Shown: positions 50,251 through 60,000 of the stretch, piece after piece
Layout: each line of letters begins with the position of its first letter
Position numbering within the stretch: position 1 is the first letter of the stretch
NCBI GenBank assembly: GCA_914767715.1
Contig: OU612065.1
Location: 18,230,001-18,290,000 of the forward strand
From: Membranipora membranacea
Taxonomy: Eukaryota; Bryozoa; Gymnolaemata; Cheilostomatida; Membraniporidae
DNA: 60,000 nt
Reading direction: 5' to 3'
Translations under genes and position numbers: made by a program
Notes under the pieces: model-generated
Databases searched by the model: none
What the model was told of the DNA's origin: nothing
Seen by the model: the letters and a program-made list of their open reading frames with translations, nothing else

Positions 50251-50350
50251 TGCGCTGGGATAGCTGGTAGAAGCATTTCATTATCAACCACTTTCCTCAC
50301 CCGGTGGGAGAGAGGTTGATAGTGAAATGCTACTCCCAGCTATCCCGGCA
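50251..50350. mobile_element. Foldback hairpin MITE, second family member
   Basis: Arms 50251-50289 and 50314-50350 pair around a 24-nt loop. The stem includes GCTGGTAGAAGCATTTCATT and TATCAACC, almost the same as the inner stem at 6441-6551, while the outer stem (CTGGGATAGCTGG) differs. Confidence 0.72.
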
Positions 50351-50740
50351 CATAGACCACATTACAAAATTAAATCAGTTTTGAGAGGTACATGACATTA
50401 GTTCCATGAAATCAAAGGTTAAGGGTGTATTGCTATCAATCCGAGTCTTTTGTATTGTTGTGTACAAAGAACTTGGTCTACAAAAAAGGCATACAACGTT
50501 TCAAGATTGGCTTGCAACGTTTTCGCGTTCTTGCTTCCTTCATTGATTTATCTAAGCCTCTCATCTCCATAATCTCATGTTAGTTCCACAACTTGTTCTT
50601 ACCCAATTAATCCTACCGTTCTCTATCTCTCTGTCCAACGCTCCTTACCATAACATGAAGGCGACGATATTCATCACCCACGCGCACATATAATTTTCAT
50701 TTCTACCATATGACTTGAATAGTTACATATCCCATCTGAT

Positions 50741-51123
50741 TAAAGGGCAACCAAGGTTTCGCAGCAATACATTAATGGGTAGCAAATAATGTGCTGGGCA
50801 GCATCAGCTTTGTGCATTACGCGATGCAAAACTCAAAGTAGTTGCTGACTCTAAGCTGGGTAACACTTCAATTTAGGGGAGGTTCCAAGACTTTGCTGTA
50901 ATAATTATAGAGCACAGGCTAAATAATAACAGGAACAGGAAACTGCTATGTGGTATTCTCGTTTAGCTGAGTTTGAGTACCTGATGGAAGAAATGTTTCA
51001 CAAGAATTCTGGCTGAATAATCATCCGAATTTTATTTTGTCTTTTTCCCCATGCAGAAGGTGCAATCTGCTATTAATCAATGGCCATCAATGAGAAGTTG
51101 TTTGAAACCTTGGTTGCCCTTAA
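50741..51123. mobile_element. 376-bp MITE with perfect 17-bp terminal inverted repeats
   Basis: AGGGCAACCAAGGTTTC at 50744-50760 is inverted exactly at 51104-51120. TAA flanks both ends (50741-50743 and 51121-51123), fitting a 3-bp target duplication of Harbinger type; because TTAA can also be read at the left and overlaps the right end, a piggyBac-type origin is possible. No transposase is encoded. A diverged relative is in ZIP intron 8. Confidence 0.8.
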
Positions 51124-52539
51124 GTCTAGTAGCAACCAGCAGCAATTGCAAGTGCAGTTAGTAGTTAGTAGGACATTACCGCTTCCATGTAGTAAATTAT
51201 CTTGTGGCCGTTCATCATTCATAGCTATCTAGCACCCCTCAACCATGTCAATAGCCTGGTTATCGCTATGTCCATAATGGACATAGCAACAACCAGTGGA
51301 CAATAAACAGTGAAATAATAGCAATAACATAATGGACAGACAATGTTGTCATGTCTGTCGCCATCACGATTGGTGATTACTCTAAACTTCATCAGCATAC
51401 ATGAGTTTGAGCATATGTAAGAACCAGTGCTGCAACTATTTTTGTGGGAAAAGAGTAGATTTTGTTGGGGATATAGACGTCATGGTGGTTACTAAGAGCC
51501 ATAGGCCTGTGGTGCGCAGGAAGGTTGCGGGAGGGACGCCACAGAGCCTCCACTGGAATTTCTTTTGCTTTGAGACCCTAAAATTAAGGGCTCTGGGGTA
51601 TACCTGAAGTCATAGATCAATGAATGAACAAAAGCTAAAAAAACACAGTGATACAGTAGCCTTGTCACACGGCTACATTTTTTGCCCAAAACAAAAAAAG
51701 TAGCCGCACGACGATCATAGGATGATTTTATCTGACTGTCCATGAAAGCGTTATCAGGATTCCTCAGAGCCACCTCATCTCCCTCTTCATCTCCTGCGGA
51801 TGGGACAATTGCATATTTTCCTACCCTATTCTCTCCTCAGTAGATCTTTTACTCCTCAATCTTGACATACACTATTTTATCCCAGATCTGACCTCAGACC
51901 AAGACGCTTTAGGCTTTTTTTGCAATCATGCTCACCTGCAAACTTTTGCCCCCCATCTATATTACTCAAAAAACTTCAGCAAGCAGGCAAGCATAAAACA
52001 ACCGATTTGACATGTGTGTGTTAATTGACACAAAAATGAAACACTTTTTCCACGCCTTCATTTGTAGCTGGTAGTTTTGGTGATAATTCATCGATGGACC
52101 ATAAATTTGCTCTAAAAATTGGTTTAAAATACAATAGAGGTTAATTATGTCATTTTCAGCAGCGTGGTACTTCCAAATTTTTTCATTAACATCACCATCA
52201 CCATCTTACCCTTAGGTTAATTATGATAAATGTACATATACTTGGAGTAATAATCGCTCACTCTAATCATGAATTTTGACTTCCAATCAATTCCATTCCT
52301 TTCTAATCTCACTCGGAGTGTAGGGGCTCCTCTATCGAGATATGTAGTATTGTGTCGATTGTAGTGATCGGTACTGTAACTGTGTAGAAATATTTTGTTG
52401 AATGTTTCTGGAAGTGTTTAGGTTATGGCAACTGAATAATGTTCTATTGTCAAATATGATTGTCAGATATCGAGACTCTGAGCAACGTAGGCTTTAGGTG
52501 AGAGCAGCGGTGTTATAATGTTATAAGGTATATGGCCAG

Positions 52540-54235
52540 CAAAGGGTTAGATTGAAGAAAATGAAATGCTTGTGTGAGACATGTGTTGTCCAGCCCACCC
52601 ACCCGCCAGGGTGCACCCACCATCGCTAGGATGGATGGTGACCAAATGAGGTCACACGAGGCGCAGTGCAACCAGCACACGCAGGCCGGGGGCACAAGTC
52701 CCCGGATCCGCGGGGATACACAAAGCAGGGCTAGGTCGATAGGCGTCAGTGGGCGTAGTACAGATTTAAGTAAGGTATCTAAATAGCTTGTACATACAAT
52801 ATTTACAATACATATTGATACATATTTAGTAGAATGGAGAAAATAAGGATGCAGATTAGATGACATTGTTAGATAGCATGCGATGCTTATAAGCAAACCT
52901 AGCTACATTGGTATTAACACCGGACTGGATTGATCCATGCCGGGTGTTATGGGTATTGCTGAATAGAGGTAGGAACCTCCTGGGGTCCACTGCAGCCTTG
53001 CCGCCAGCTATACGGTTTAGAAGATTTTTGTCGATTAGATTTCGACGGGTTGCTAGGGTGTGCCAGTTTCTAGCCAGCATAGCATTTGATATACTTTCAT
53101 ACTTTCTGAAGCCGTATACCCATCTGAAGGCTTTACGGTTTATGGATTCTAATCGATCTATTAATTTTCTCTTGTGGGGGGGGACCATATATGCGAGGCA
53201 TATTCAAGAATGGGACGACATATGGTGACATAGGATAAGTAGCGTGTTTTGCGTCTTGCCTTCTTTAAGCTACGCATTAGCATGTGCAGAGTTTTGGTTC
53301 CTTTCTGACACACATGAGTTATGTAGTCAGAGAAGCTGAGGCTGTTGTCAATTGTGACGCCGAGATATTTGATTCCAGTTACGTATTTAAGTTGGGAGTT
53401 ATCCATGGTGTAAGTCACTGGTGGGACTTGAGTTGTATTTCTAGAGATTCTCATCTGTTCACACTTTGAAATATTAAACTTCATTTGTGAACGATCAGCC
53501 CAAGCAAGGTCATTTTGAAGTTTCATCTGGTCTTAGGGGTTAGTAATTGGGTGGTATAGTAAGGAATCGTCAGCATACAATTTTAAGGAACTAGAAGTTA
53601 TACAGTCAGGCATATCGTTTATGAATATAAGAAACAGTAGAGGGCCTAGGACGCTTCCTTGGGGGACTCCTGAGGTGACGAGGCGTGTAGCAGACAGTGT
53701 GTTATTCACTGATACTGACAGTTTTCTATCCTGCAGCCAGGATTGAATCCAGCGGACCGTGGTAGGGTTGATTCCAATTGAGGTCAGTTTTACAATTAAC
53801 TTAGGGTGAGATACAACATCGAAGACCTTAGAGAAATCTAAGACTACCATGTCTACAGCAACATTAGCATCATAGTAGTCAACAAAGTCTGTAACTGTGT
53901 TGAGTAGCTGGGTGTCACACCCATGTGAAGATCTGAACCCATGTTGGTCAGCGTGAAGCAGATCATTTAAATCTAGAAAATTATGAATATTAGAGGAAAG
54001 AACATGCTCAAAAATCTTATACAACTGAAGTTAGTGAAATTGGTCGGTAATTAAGGGGATCAGATCGTTTACCTTTTTTGTAGACTGGGATTATATGTGC
54101 ATTAAGCCAGTCCTTAGGGGCTACTGCTTTGTCGTAGGAGTACTGGAATACACAGGTTAGCTGTTAGTAAATATAGGGGGCTAAGAACTTAAGCAGTGCA
54201 GGGGACATGTTGTCAATGATTTCAATTCAGTTCTA
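52540..54235 (-). pseudogene. 5'-truncated, broken non-LTR retrotransposon (LINE) with reverse transcriptase
   Basis: On the minus strand, RT blocks run in order: NMSPALLK (about 54200), a [12 protein letters not shown] block, [22 protein letters not shown], a [11 protein letters not shown] block, [20 protein letters not shown] and YADD (catalytic Asp pair, near 53570). The C-terminal part with ILEYASHIWSP and INRKAFRWVYG follows. Damage: a stop codon in the N-terminal block (about 54157), a frameshift near 54025, a TAA at 53535-53533, and a frameshift in an 8-C run near 53183. Endonuclease and ORF1 are missing. The 3' UTR extends to roughly 52540. The Jockey/CR1/RTE-like group is inferred; exact clade unknown. 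Confidence 0.88.
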
Positions 54236-54312
54236 CTTCATAATAAACAGCAGTGTCCCTCTGTGAGACTGATGTCAGATACTAGCGGAAACACCTAGTG
54301 GGGAGTGGGGAC

Positions 54313-54418
54313 ACAAATGTATACAGAAGGGTTAGCCTGTCTTAGTGAATAATACCTCCAACCCCCACCAACGAAGCTGTTCAAGACAGGCTAACACAAG
54401 GGTATATATACAAATGTA
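54313..54418. mobile_element. Small hairpin element with 9-bp flanking direct repeats
   Basis: GTTAGCCTGTCTT (54331-54343) and AAGACAGGCTAAC (54383-54395) are perfect inverted arms. ACAAATGTA flanks the unit at 54313-54321 and 54410-54418, consistent with an 8-9-bp target duplication. Confidence 0.55.
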
Positions 54419-56026
54419 ACTAGTGCGTACATCGGTGCACAACTGGTTTGTACACTGAAGTTTACACTGGGGGGGGGGGGAGGGGTCGGGGTAGACTCTG
54501 GTGGATATACATGTTACTGGTGTGAATGGTGGTGTTTAGCTTATAATCGTTATCTATAACGCAGTTGGCGAAATATTATATATACTGGATTCTTGCGGTT
54601 TTGGTTTAGCAGGCCTTGTCTCCCCACACAGAAATTGCACAAGTCAACATTGAGAACCTATAAGAAAGAATTAGGTAAGGTTTGTAACTATACCCCTTGC
54701 TTGCCACTAACTTGCAGAAAATGTTTTTGCGATGACTCGATTATCTGTGGTACCCATAAACTTAACAATAGACTTAGTCCTAGACATAACACTATATGGA
54801 TCATTAACATTAAGGCACTGAGGCAACTGAAGAAGAAATAACACCAAGTTGATAGCAAGATACTGCTGATTGTAAAGCAATTTTCAAACTCAAAATCCGA
54901 TAAAAATTAAACGAGTTATGAACAAATAACCTGGATTATGGACAGTAAATCAATGATAACACCAACGCTACTACACCTTCCAATGTCGTTACAATTCCCA
55001 CAATTAATTGCCTCACTTCAGCTGTATAAGGTGTCCTGTCTAGGTTTATTATTAAGTCTATGGTTGGTGGTACCAAAACCACAAAAACAAATCATCCAAT
55101 TTGATCCAATTTGCCAGCTCTGCAATTAAATTGAGAGGGGGAGCAACTCCAAATAAGGGCCTCTGAACTCAAGATTATTGTTTTATAACCACTTGTTGAC
55201 TGTCTAATTAAAACTTTTACATTTTTGAAAACTACTAATACAGTTTTGTTGTGCTCTTTAGCCTCTTTAACTGATATATTAACCACTTGTGATCACTTAA
55301 GGAAATGGCACTGAAATTTAAAATATGAATGTATAATATTTTCATAGAACTCGGCACAATTCGAACGCTAAATCAACAGAATTGTACTCTTCTGTTAAAA
55401 ATTTTTGAAGACCTGAATTCTCTATTTTGCTCACAACGCTCAACACAGGGACTCATCTGCCATTGACCTGACTGGCTGACCCTACTAGCATAAACAATAT
55501 AGCCTGGGAAATTGTTTGTTTACAAAACTGTAGACAGTTCCAAAATATTTTTAGAGCATACTGACTCTCGTGATCTGACTGGGCATGTAGATCACTGATA
55601 AACTAGGCTATCATTACCACAAAGAGAATGTCGTAAGGCTAAGTATGTATCATGCGTGACATGAATTTGCGCATGTGCAAGAACAATGAGTTTAGTCTGG
55701 GTTCTGATTGCAATTTTGGTCTGGGGAGAGAGGACACCCCCTGCATAAATTGCCAGTCAAATTTAGCTAATAGTGACAATAGAAGATAACTCATTCTAAC
55801 AATCCCGCACACATTTGAGAGTGTGCCACCAGAGCAGGTAGCCAATCAGATGGCTTCGGAATTCCGAGGCTCAATTTTGCAGAGATCAGCTCATGCCCAG
55901 AGCTGAGCATGCGCAGAATGTTTTTAGAGATGAATGCTACTGGGACCGGCTACTTTTTAAAGCCCTTTGTTAGGCAAAATAAAGCTAATTATATTGGACG
56001 TTCTGACAATACTGACTGATGTATCA

Positions 56027-56216
56027 CAATGCAGACATCACATCAGTCATACAACTCATGTCTAGAAATCTATGAGCGAAAATGAAAACTATCCTACGAT
56101 TGACAATGCACAATGCAGACAACACATCTATAGAAATCTGAAATCTATAGAAATCAGACAACACAACTAGAAATCGATGAACAAAGTATAAAACTATTCA
56201 ATTTTTGACAATGATA
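56027..56216. repeat. Imperfect tandem repeat upstream of the sulfotransferase gene
   Basis: CAATGCAGACA recurs at 56027 and 56111, followed in each unit by CTAGAAATC or CTATAGAAATC, then AAAACTAT and TGACAATG. The period is about 84 bp in the first unit and longer in the second. Confidence 0.55.
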
Positions 56217-56677
56217 AGAATTAATGTTAGCAAGCCAGTAGCATAAGTTAGCAGGCATTGCATAGCATAGCAAGCAAAGCAAATCATAGTAAAGCAAGCA
56301 TTGCATTTAGTCAATTTTGTTGCATTTTACATGAATATATATTTACAGCGAATTGTTGGTAGCTCACTGAATGGTTTGTATATTATGCAATCAACGCATG
56401 CAGCTGTTTCGAAGCTTTATCCATAGAGTTATTATATGTCCATGGTGATTGGGTCTCACCAGCATCGTTCTGTTTGATCACATTCAGATAGTTTGTTGAT
56501 TCAAACACATGCCATGAAATTTCGGTGAACACCTTCTTCCATACTGATTTTATCATATAATATTTTTTCTTTACTATAGTCTTCATGTCACACGTCTCTC
56601 TGTAGCTGTTAGAAGGGAATCGGTAAACTAGAGCGGAATCTCTATACTACAGACTGTGCAGATACAAGACCGTCATT

Positions 56678-57874
56678 ATGCTAGTGTGCTCAAAGAGGAT
56701 ACGTATACCGCGGCTGAGACACCAGAGACTAATACTTATTACAGCAACGCTTTCCATTTTTGCAGCAGGAGTATACCTATACAATTATCCTCCATATACT
56801 ACTCAACTAACTGTAATGGATAGCGAATGTGGCGGAGAGAGTGTGAATTCTTCTAACTCATCCCAAGCCAGTTCCATTTTCTTTATGAAGACACACAAGA
56901 CTGGCAGCAGTGCGGTGCAAAATATTTTCATGCGATACGCAATCCACAACGGGCTGACTGTGGCTACGGGGAGAGATGACGATGACTATAGCAGACTTTG
57001 TATTGGTGAACTTTTCCATCGTGACTGTGTCAGAGATACTCGGAAACTTCCGTACGATATAATAACTCATCATTTAAGGTTTAACGAGCCTGAAATTGTG
57101 GCTAGCTTGAAACCAGAGGCAAAATACATCTCAATCATCCGAGATCCAAATGATCTTATACAATCTGGATTCACATATTTCCAATGGAATACGCGCTTAC
57201 CAACAACAAACATAACTGATTTTGTTAAACGATATAAGGAATTCAGCTTTGATGAGGACATTGGGTTACCCTACAAAAACCTGATGATGTATATTTTTGG
57301 GCTTGAGGTGAAAGACTTTGAAAATGATGTCAGGATTAAACAAAAACTACAACAAATAGAGGACAGATTCGACCTTATAATGATCAACGAGTATATGCTT
57401 ACATCATTGATACTGTTGAAAGAACTATTTAACTGGAGCTACGAAGATGTCGCGGTCTTCCACTTGAACATACAAACTACACACAACTCCCCAAAGCTTG
57501 ACCTTGATGGATTTCAAATGCTCAGGGAAGCAAATCATGCAGATCAAATGCTTTATGATAGGTTCCACTACCTTTTCAAATTGAAAGTAAAAGAATATGG
57601 TGAAGAGAAAATGATAGCAGAAGAACAGCGCCTAAAACAGACAATTGAATGGCTTCAGAGAAAGTGTCTTGGTAAGACGACGACTAGTGAATGGGCCCAA
57701 AATGTCACCCTGAAAAAATATGAATTAAGTGACTCCGGCAAAAATAGTACACAATGCCGGTTTATGGTGAAAGATGAACTAAGTTTCACTAGGCTGTTCA
57801 TGAGCAAAGCGTCCAAGGTTAATTCCTTGTGTTACAGTATATTATGGTTTGCCATAGCCATTCATTCATACTGA
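56678..57874 (+). CDS. Galactose-3-O-sulfotransferase-like enzyme, intronless, 398 aa
   Basis: Golgi type II membrane sulfotransferase of the GAL3ST family, which moves sulfate from PAPS to the 3-hydroxyl of galactose on glycolipids or glycans. A short basic N-terminus (RIRIPRLRHQR) precedes one membrane anchor (about residues 18-36). The lumenal domain has the 5'-phosphosulfate loop KTHKTGSS (71-78), HHLRFNEPEI (131-140) and the 3'-phosphate motif SIIRDPNDLIQSGFTYF (152-168, with Arg155 and Ser163). Sequons are at Asn57, Asn60, Asn178, Asn252, Asn342 and Asn356. An in-frame TAA at 56624 supports the start. Length fits vertebrate family members (about 400-490). Vertebrate GAL3STs act on galactosylceramide or on glycoprotein galactose; which acceptor applies here cannot be told. 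The hydrophobic tail (CYSILWFAIAIHSY) is unusual. Confidence 0.92.
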   Translation: MLVCSKRIRIPRLRHQRLILITATLSIFAAGVYLYNYPPYTTQLTVMDSECGGESVNSSNSSQASSIFFMKTHKTGSSAVQNIFMRYAIHNGLTVATGRDDDDYSRLCIGELFHRDCVRDTRKLPYDIITHHLRFNEPEIVASLKPEAKYISIIRDPNDLIQSGFTYFQWNTRLPTTNITDFVKRYKEFSFDEDIGLPYKNLMMYIFGLEVKDFENDVRIKQKLQQIEDRFDLIMINEYMLTSLILLKELFNWSYEDVAVFHLNIQTTHNSPKLDLDGFQMLREANHADQMLYDRFHYLFKLKVKEYGEEKMIAEEQRLKQTIEWLQRKCLGKTTTSEWAQNVTLKKYELSDSGKNSTQCRFMVKDELSFTRLFMSKASKVNSLCYSILWFAIAIHSY

Positions 57875-57930
57875 AGTTAGTTTTTTTATAGCAAGTAGCT
57901 GCAACCTTGACTAAGTTGACTGTTCTTAAT

Positions 57931-57952
57931 AATAAAATAATAATAAAATAAA
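57931..57952 (+). terminator. Clustered polyadenylation signals of the sulfotransferase gene
   Basis: Several AATAAA hexamers follow each other 56-80 nt after the stop codon. On the opposite strand TTTATT at 57968-57973 could serve the receptor gene. An A-rich simple repeat would look similar. Confidence 0.45.
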
Positions 57953-58445
57953 AAACTAGGTAGAAACTTTATTGCTATGTGAAACCCACAGGCCGACTGT
58001 GCCCACAAAGAACAGTGCAGACCAAGTCGATTCAGACAATATGCTAGTGTTATTGGGGTACTGCGGATGATTTTGACCTTTGACACGACTGCCACCCTCT
58101 GTGGTCTGTTGATGGTAGAATTTAAGAGCATAGAAGCTTAGGCGTGCAGGCATTTTAACTGCCAAAACCAAACAGGGATTCGGTTTCTGAGTGAAGTTCC
58201 GTTTAGTTCAGTAGGGAGCCTAGGCCATGATTGTTGTGTGCCCGTAATGGCGACAAAAGCACTCTAACTAACAGATGTTACAAACTTGTCACTAATATTT
58301 GTCAGTAGATATGGGGTATAGATACTCCAACATCATCAATATGCTGGTAGAGGTATGACTGTCGTTGAGGTGGCAGGAGGCCTGAATCATAACCTTAACG
58401 TGATCATGATGAAAGTACAGCCATATGATTTATGTAGAGGTCTTT

Positions 58446-58512
58446 TCTATGCGTTCTATGTGGTCTATGTGCTCTATGTGCTCTATGTGGTCTATATAGT
58501 CTATGCACTCTA
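58446..58512. repeat. 9-bp minisatellite, about seven units
   Basis: TCTATGTGG and close variants (TCTATGCGT, TCTATGTGC, TCTATATAG, TCTATGCAC) repeat head to tail exactly every 9 bp from 58446, ending in a partial TCTA. Confidence 0.85.
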
Positions 58513-59429
58513 ACTACATGATAAATATGATACATTATATTTGCAAAGCTCCTGACAATTCAACAATTATATATGAAAAATGAAATAAGCGGTGCCTAGA
58601 ATTACATTTATGTATGCTATGCATTTTTATAAGATTTGTGAGAAGATGCATTAACAGCCTATCTGAGTGCACTATGCTGTGATGTAAACATACAGTAACT
58701 TGAGACTAGTGATGAGGAATGTTTACCCTAACAAAGTTGTCAGTCTATGTAACAGGATAAGAGGATTGCTTTCTATTGTAATAGTGAGGGCTAATGGTCT
58801 GTTTATAGAGTATAAGGCGGTGAGTCTTGAATTTATCTGTCTAAAAAGCGCTATTGCTAGCTAACATTGTTACATTGTATACTGACGTGGTGGTCTCAAT
58901 TATTTCTGATTACTACAGAGCATCGTCATCATAACTTAATTTCAATTAATTGGATATTTCAAATAAATCTATGACCTGAGAAGCTAAAAAAAAGTGATGT
59001 TACGATATGAGATCAGCAACAGTTTTAAACTAAAAATACAAAATACAGGATAGTTGCAAGTTCAAAAAAGAGATATCTGTCTCATGTGTCTAGGTCATTA
59101 TACTACATGGTACTGGTTTTCTGTCAGCATGGTTCATTTATGAAGGGAACAGAAAAAAAGGTGTGAACACTTATGAGTTTTCCTCTCATGACACAAAAGC
59201 AGACAACTGATACGTTCATTATGGTAGCCTTACTAGTAAAAGCAAGAGGTCCCAAACTACCGGGTAAAAGCATTTCATAGTTCTATCAGGTCAAGAAATG
59301 TTAAAGAAAACATTTACAGTTGAGAGGTTTATAACGCCTGACTTGGGACAGGGTGAAAAAAAAGTGACACAACATTAATCAATTCATCACAAGTGTCATT
59401 TTTTGTAACTATAAACATTCAACGGAGCT

Positions 59430-59698
59430 TCAGGCTTCTTTGTAACTGCTGGGGGGATGAAGATCGAAAAGTTCAGTGATGACAGGTGTTACATTTAACC
59501 TACCGACATCAGCTCGATAGACATTCAGTAGAAGCGAGTGCTGCTTACCGATATCATGAACATTGGCAAGAAAAGCTAACACTTTTTCACACCTCTCAAC
59601 ATCACTTGGATGAGCCATTTCCAGATATTTCTTCAATGTATCCATCAACGATGTCTGCAGCAACATCACCTGCTCTTTCTCAATCAGATTTGGTCGCT
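59430..59698 (-). CDS. Nuclear receptor ligand-binding domain, last coding exon (partial gene)
   Basis: This exon encodes 88 residues and a TGA stop, entered by an acceptor at 59700-59699. It covers the end of a nuclear receptor ligand-binding domain. ERPNLIEKEQVMLLQ matches the (D/E)RPGL...V..LQ helix 9 region. KVLAFLANVHDIGKQHSLLL is the helix 10 pattern seen as LRxLxxxH in most receptors. PVITELFDL fits the AF-2 activation helix. The spacing and 'R..VGRLNVTP..ELF' recall ROR/HR3 (NR1F), but subfamily assignment is tentative. Earlier exons, including the DNA-binding domain, must lie beyond the right edge. It converges on the sulfotransferase gene. Confidence 0.83.
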
Positions 59699-60000
59699 CT
59701 GAAACATCAACAAGGCAGAAATGTAATCGCACTAAATTGAAAAGGTAGACTTACTGCAAACATATTGAACAACACTCAGCGCCTTTATTTGTATGAATGA
59801 TCATCATCTGTGATGACAAGCTTCACTCAGTATGTTTGGTTCACCCTGCTACAGGCACAAACAAGAGAGCATCAAGGTAAGACTGACACAACCAATGGAA
59901 ATGAATCCAATTTTCTACAATAATTTCCCAAAATAAGACTCTCATAATGTTCATTTATTTGCTACATATATTATAAGAGCTGGTAAGAGGTTGAAACTTC
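59699..60000 (-). other. Intron of the nuclear receptor gene
   Basis: This lies upstream of the last receptor exon on the minus strand. No further exon with receptor motifs is visible here. Confidence 0.55.

Larger units (their letters stand above)
47209..56677. other. Intergenic spacer between the ZIP and sulfotransferase genes
   Basis: This spacer of 9.5 kb begins with the ZIP 3' UTR and ends with the sulfotransferase promoter. It contains a GC-rich patch near 48900-48960 with the palindrome GGGGCTTCGCCCC, a foldback hairpin, a MITE, a broken LINE, a small hairpin element, and tandem repeats near 56027-56216. Other open frames (for example 51492-51773 and 54593-54841) show no known motif. 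Confidence 0.6.
57875..59429. other. Spacer between convergent sulfotransferase and nuclear receptor genes
   Basis: Both genes point into this 1.55-kb stretch, so it should hold both 3' UTRs. It contains AATAAA hexamers for each strand and a 9-bp minisatellite. No coding frame is supported. Confidence 0.6.

Noticed and set aside
54593-54841. 82-aa Cys/Lys-rich open frame next to the LINE
   Set aside because: It looks somewhat protein-like but runs opposite to the LINE, has no recognised domain, and no splice or start context supports it.
58446-58512. CRISPR-like array
   Set aside because: Units are 9 bp with no spacers, in an animal genome; it is a minisatellite.
59861-59882. Possible 22-nt plus-strand microexon (TGCTACAG before, GTAAGA after)
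   Set aside because: It does not fit the sulfotransferase gene, which is intronless, and no plus-strand gene surrounds it; chance splice-like sequence.

Overview
The window is nuclear DNA of an animal, not bacterial or viral. Genes are split by GT-AG introns of 51 bp to about 4 kb, the background is AT-rich, and short transposon relics (SINE-like elements, hairpin MITEs, a decayed LINE) fill introns and spacers. The gene families are metazoan. An invertebrate, perhaps a deuterostome such as a hemichordate, echinoderm or lancelet, fits the short intron-rich genes and the intronless carbohydrate sulfotransferase. I cannot fix the species from the sequence.

Layout. (1) 25398 down to 1377, minus strand: a complete 19-exon gene for a salt-inducible kinase, best matched to SIK3, 1129 aa after joining exons by hand with all phases consistent. 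(2) 25399-36870: an 11.5 kb spacer between divergently transcribed genes. It holds a 1.36 kb near-perfect palindrome flanked by TTAA, set inside one arm of an older inverted repeat, and a tRNA-derived SINE. (3) 36874-47208, plus strand: a complete 14-exon gene for a LIV-1 type zinc transporter of the ZIP4/ZIP12 group, 743 aa. (4) 47209-56677: a 9.5 kb spacer with a TIR-bounded MITE, a foldback hairpin related to one in SIK3 intron 14, and a broken non-LTR retrotransposon on the minus strand. (5) 56678-57874, plus strand: an intronless galactose-3-O-sulfotransferase-like gene, 398 aa. (6) 59430-59698, minus strand: the last coding exon of a nuclear receptor whose remaining exons lie to the right of the window.

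The genes do not form a pathway. The kinase acts in LKB1/cAMP signalling, the transporter brings zinc into the cytosol, the sulfotransferase acts in the Golgi, and the receptor is a transcription factor. The most unusual DNA is in the mobile-element relics. Two insertions can be compared with an 'empty' version of the same repeat elsewhere in the window. Other points to check are a Trp-to-Gly change next to the kinase T-loop threonine and a duplicated splice donor in the zinc transporter gene.
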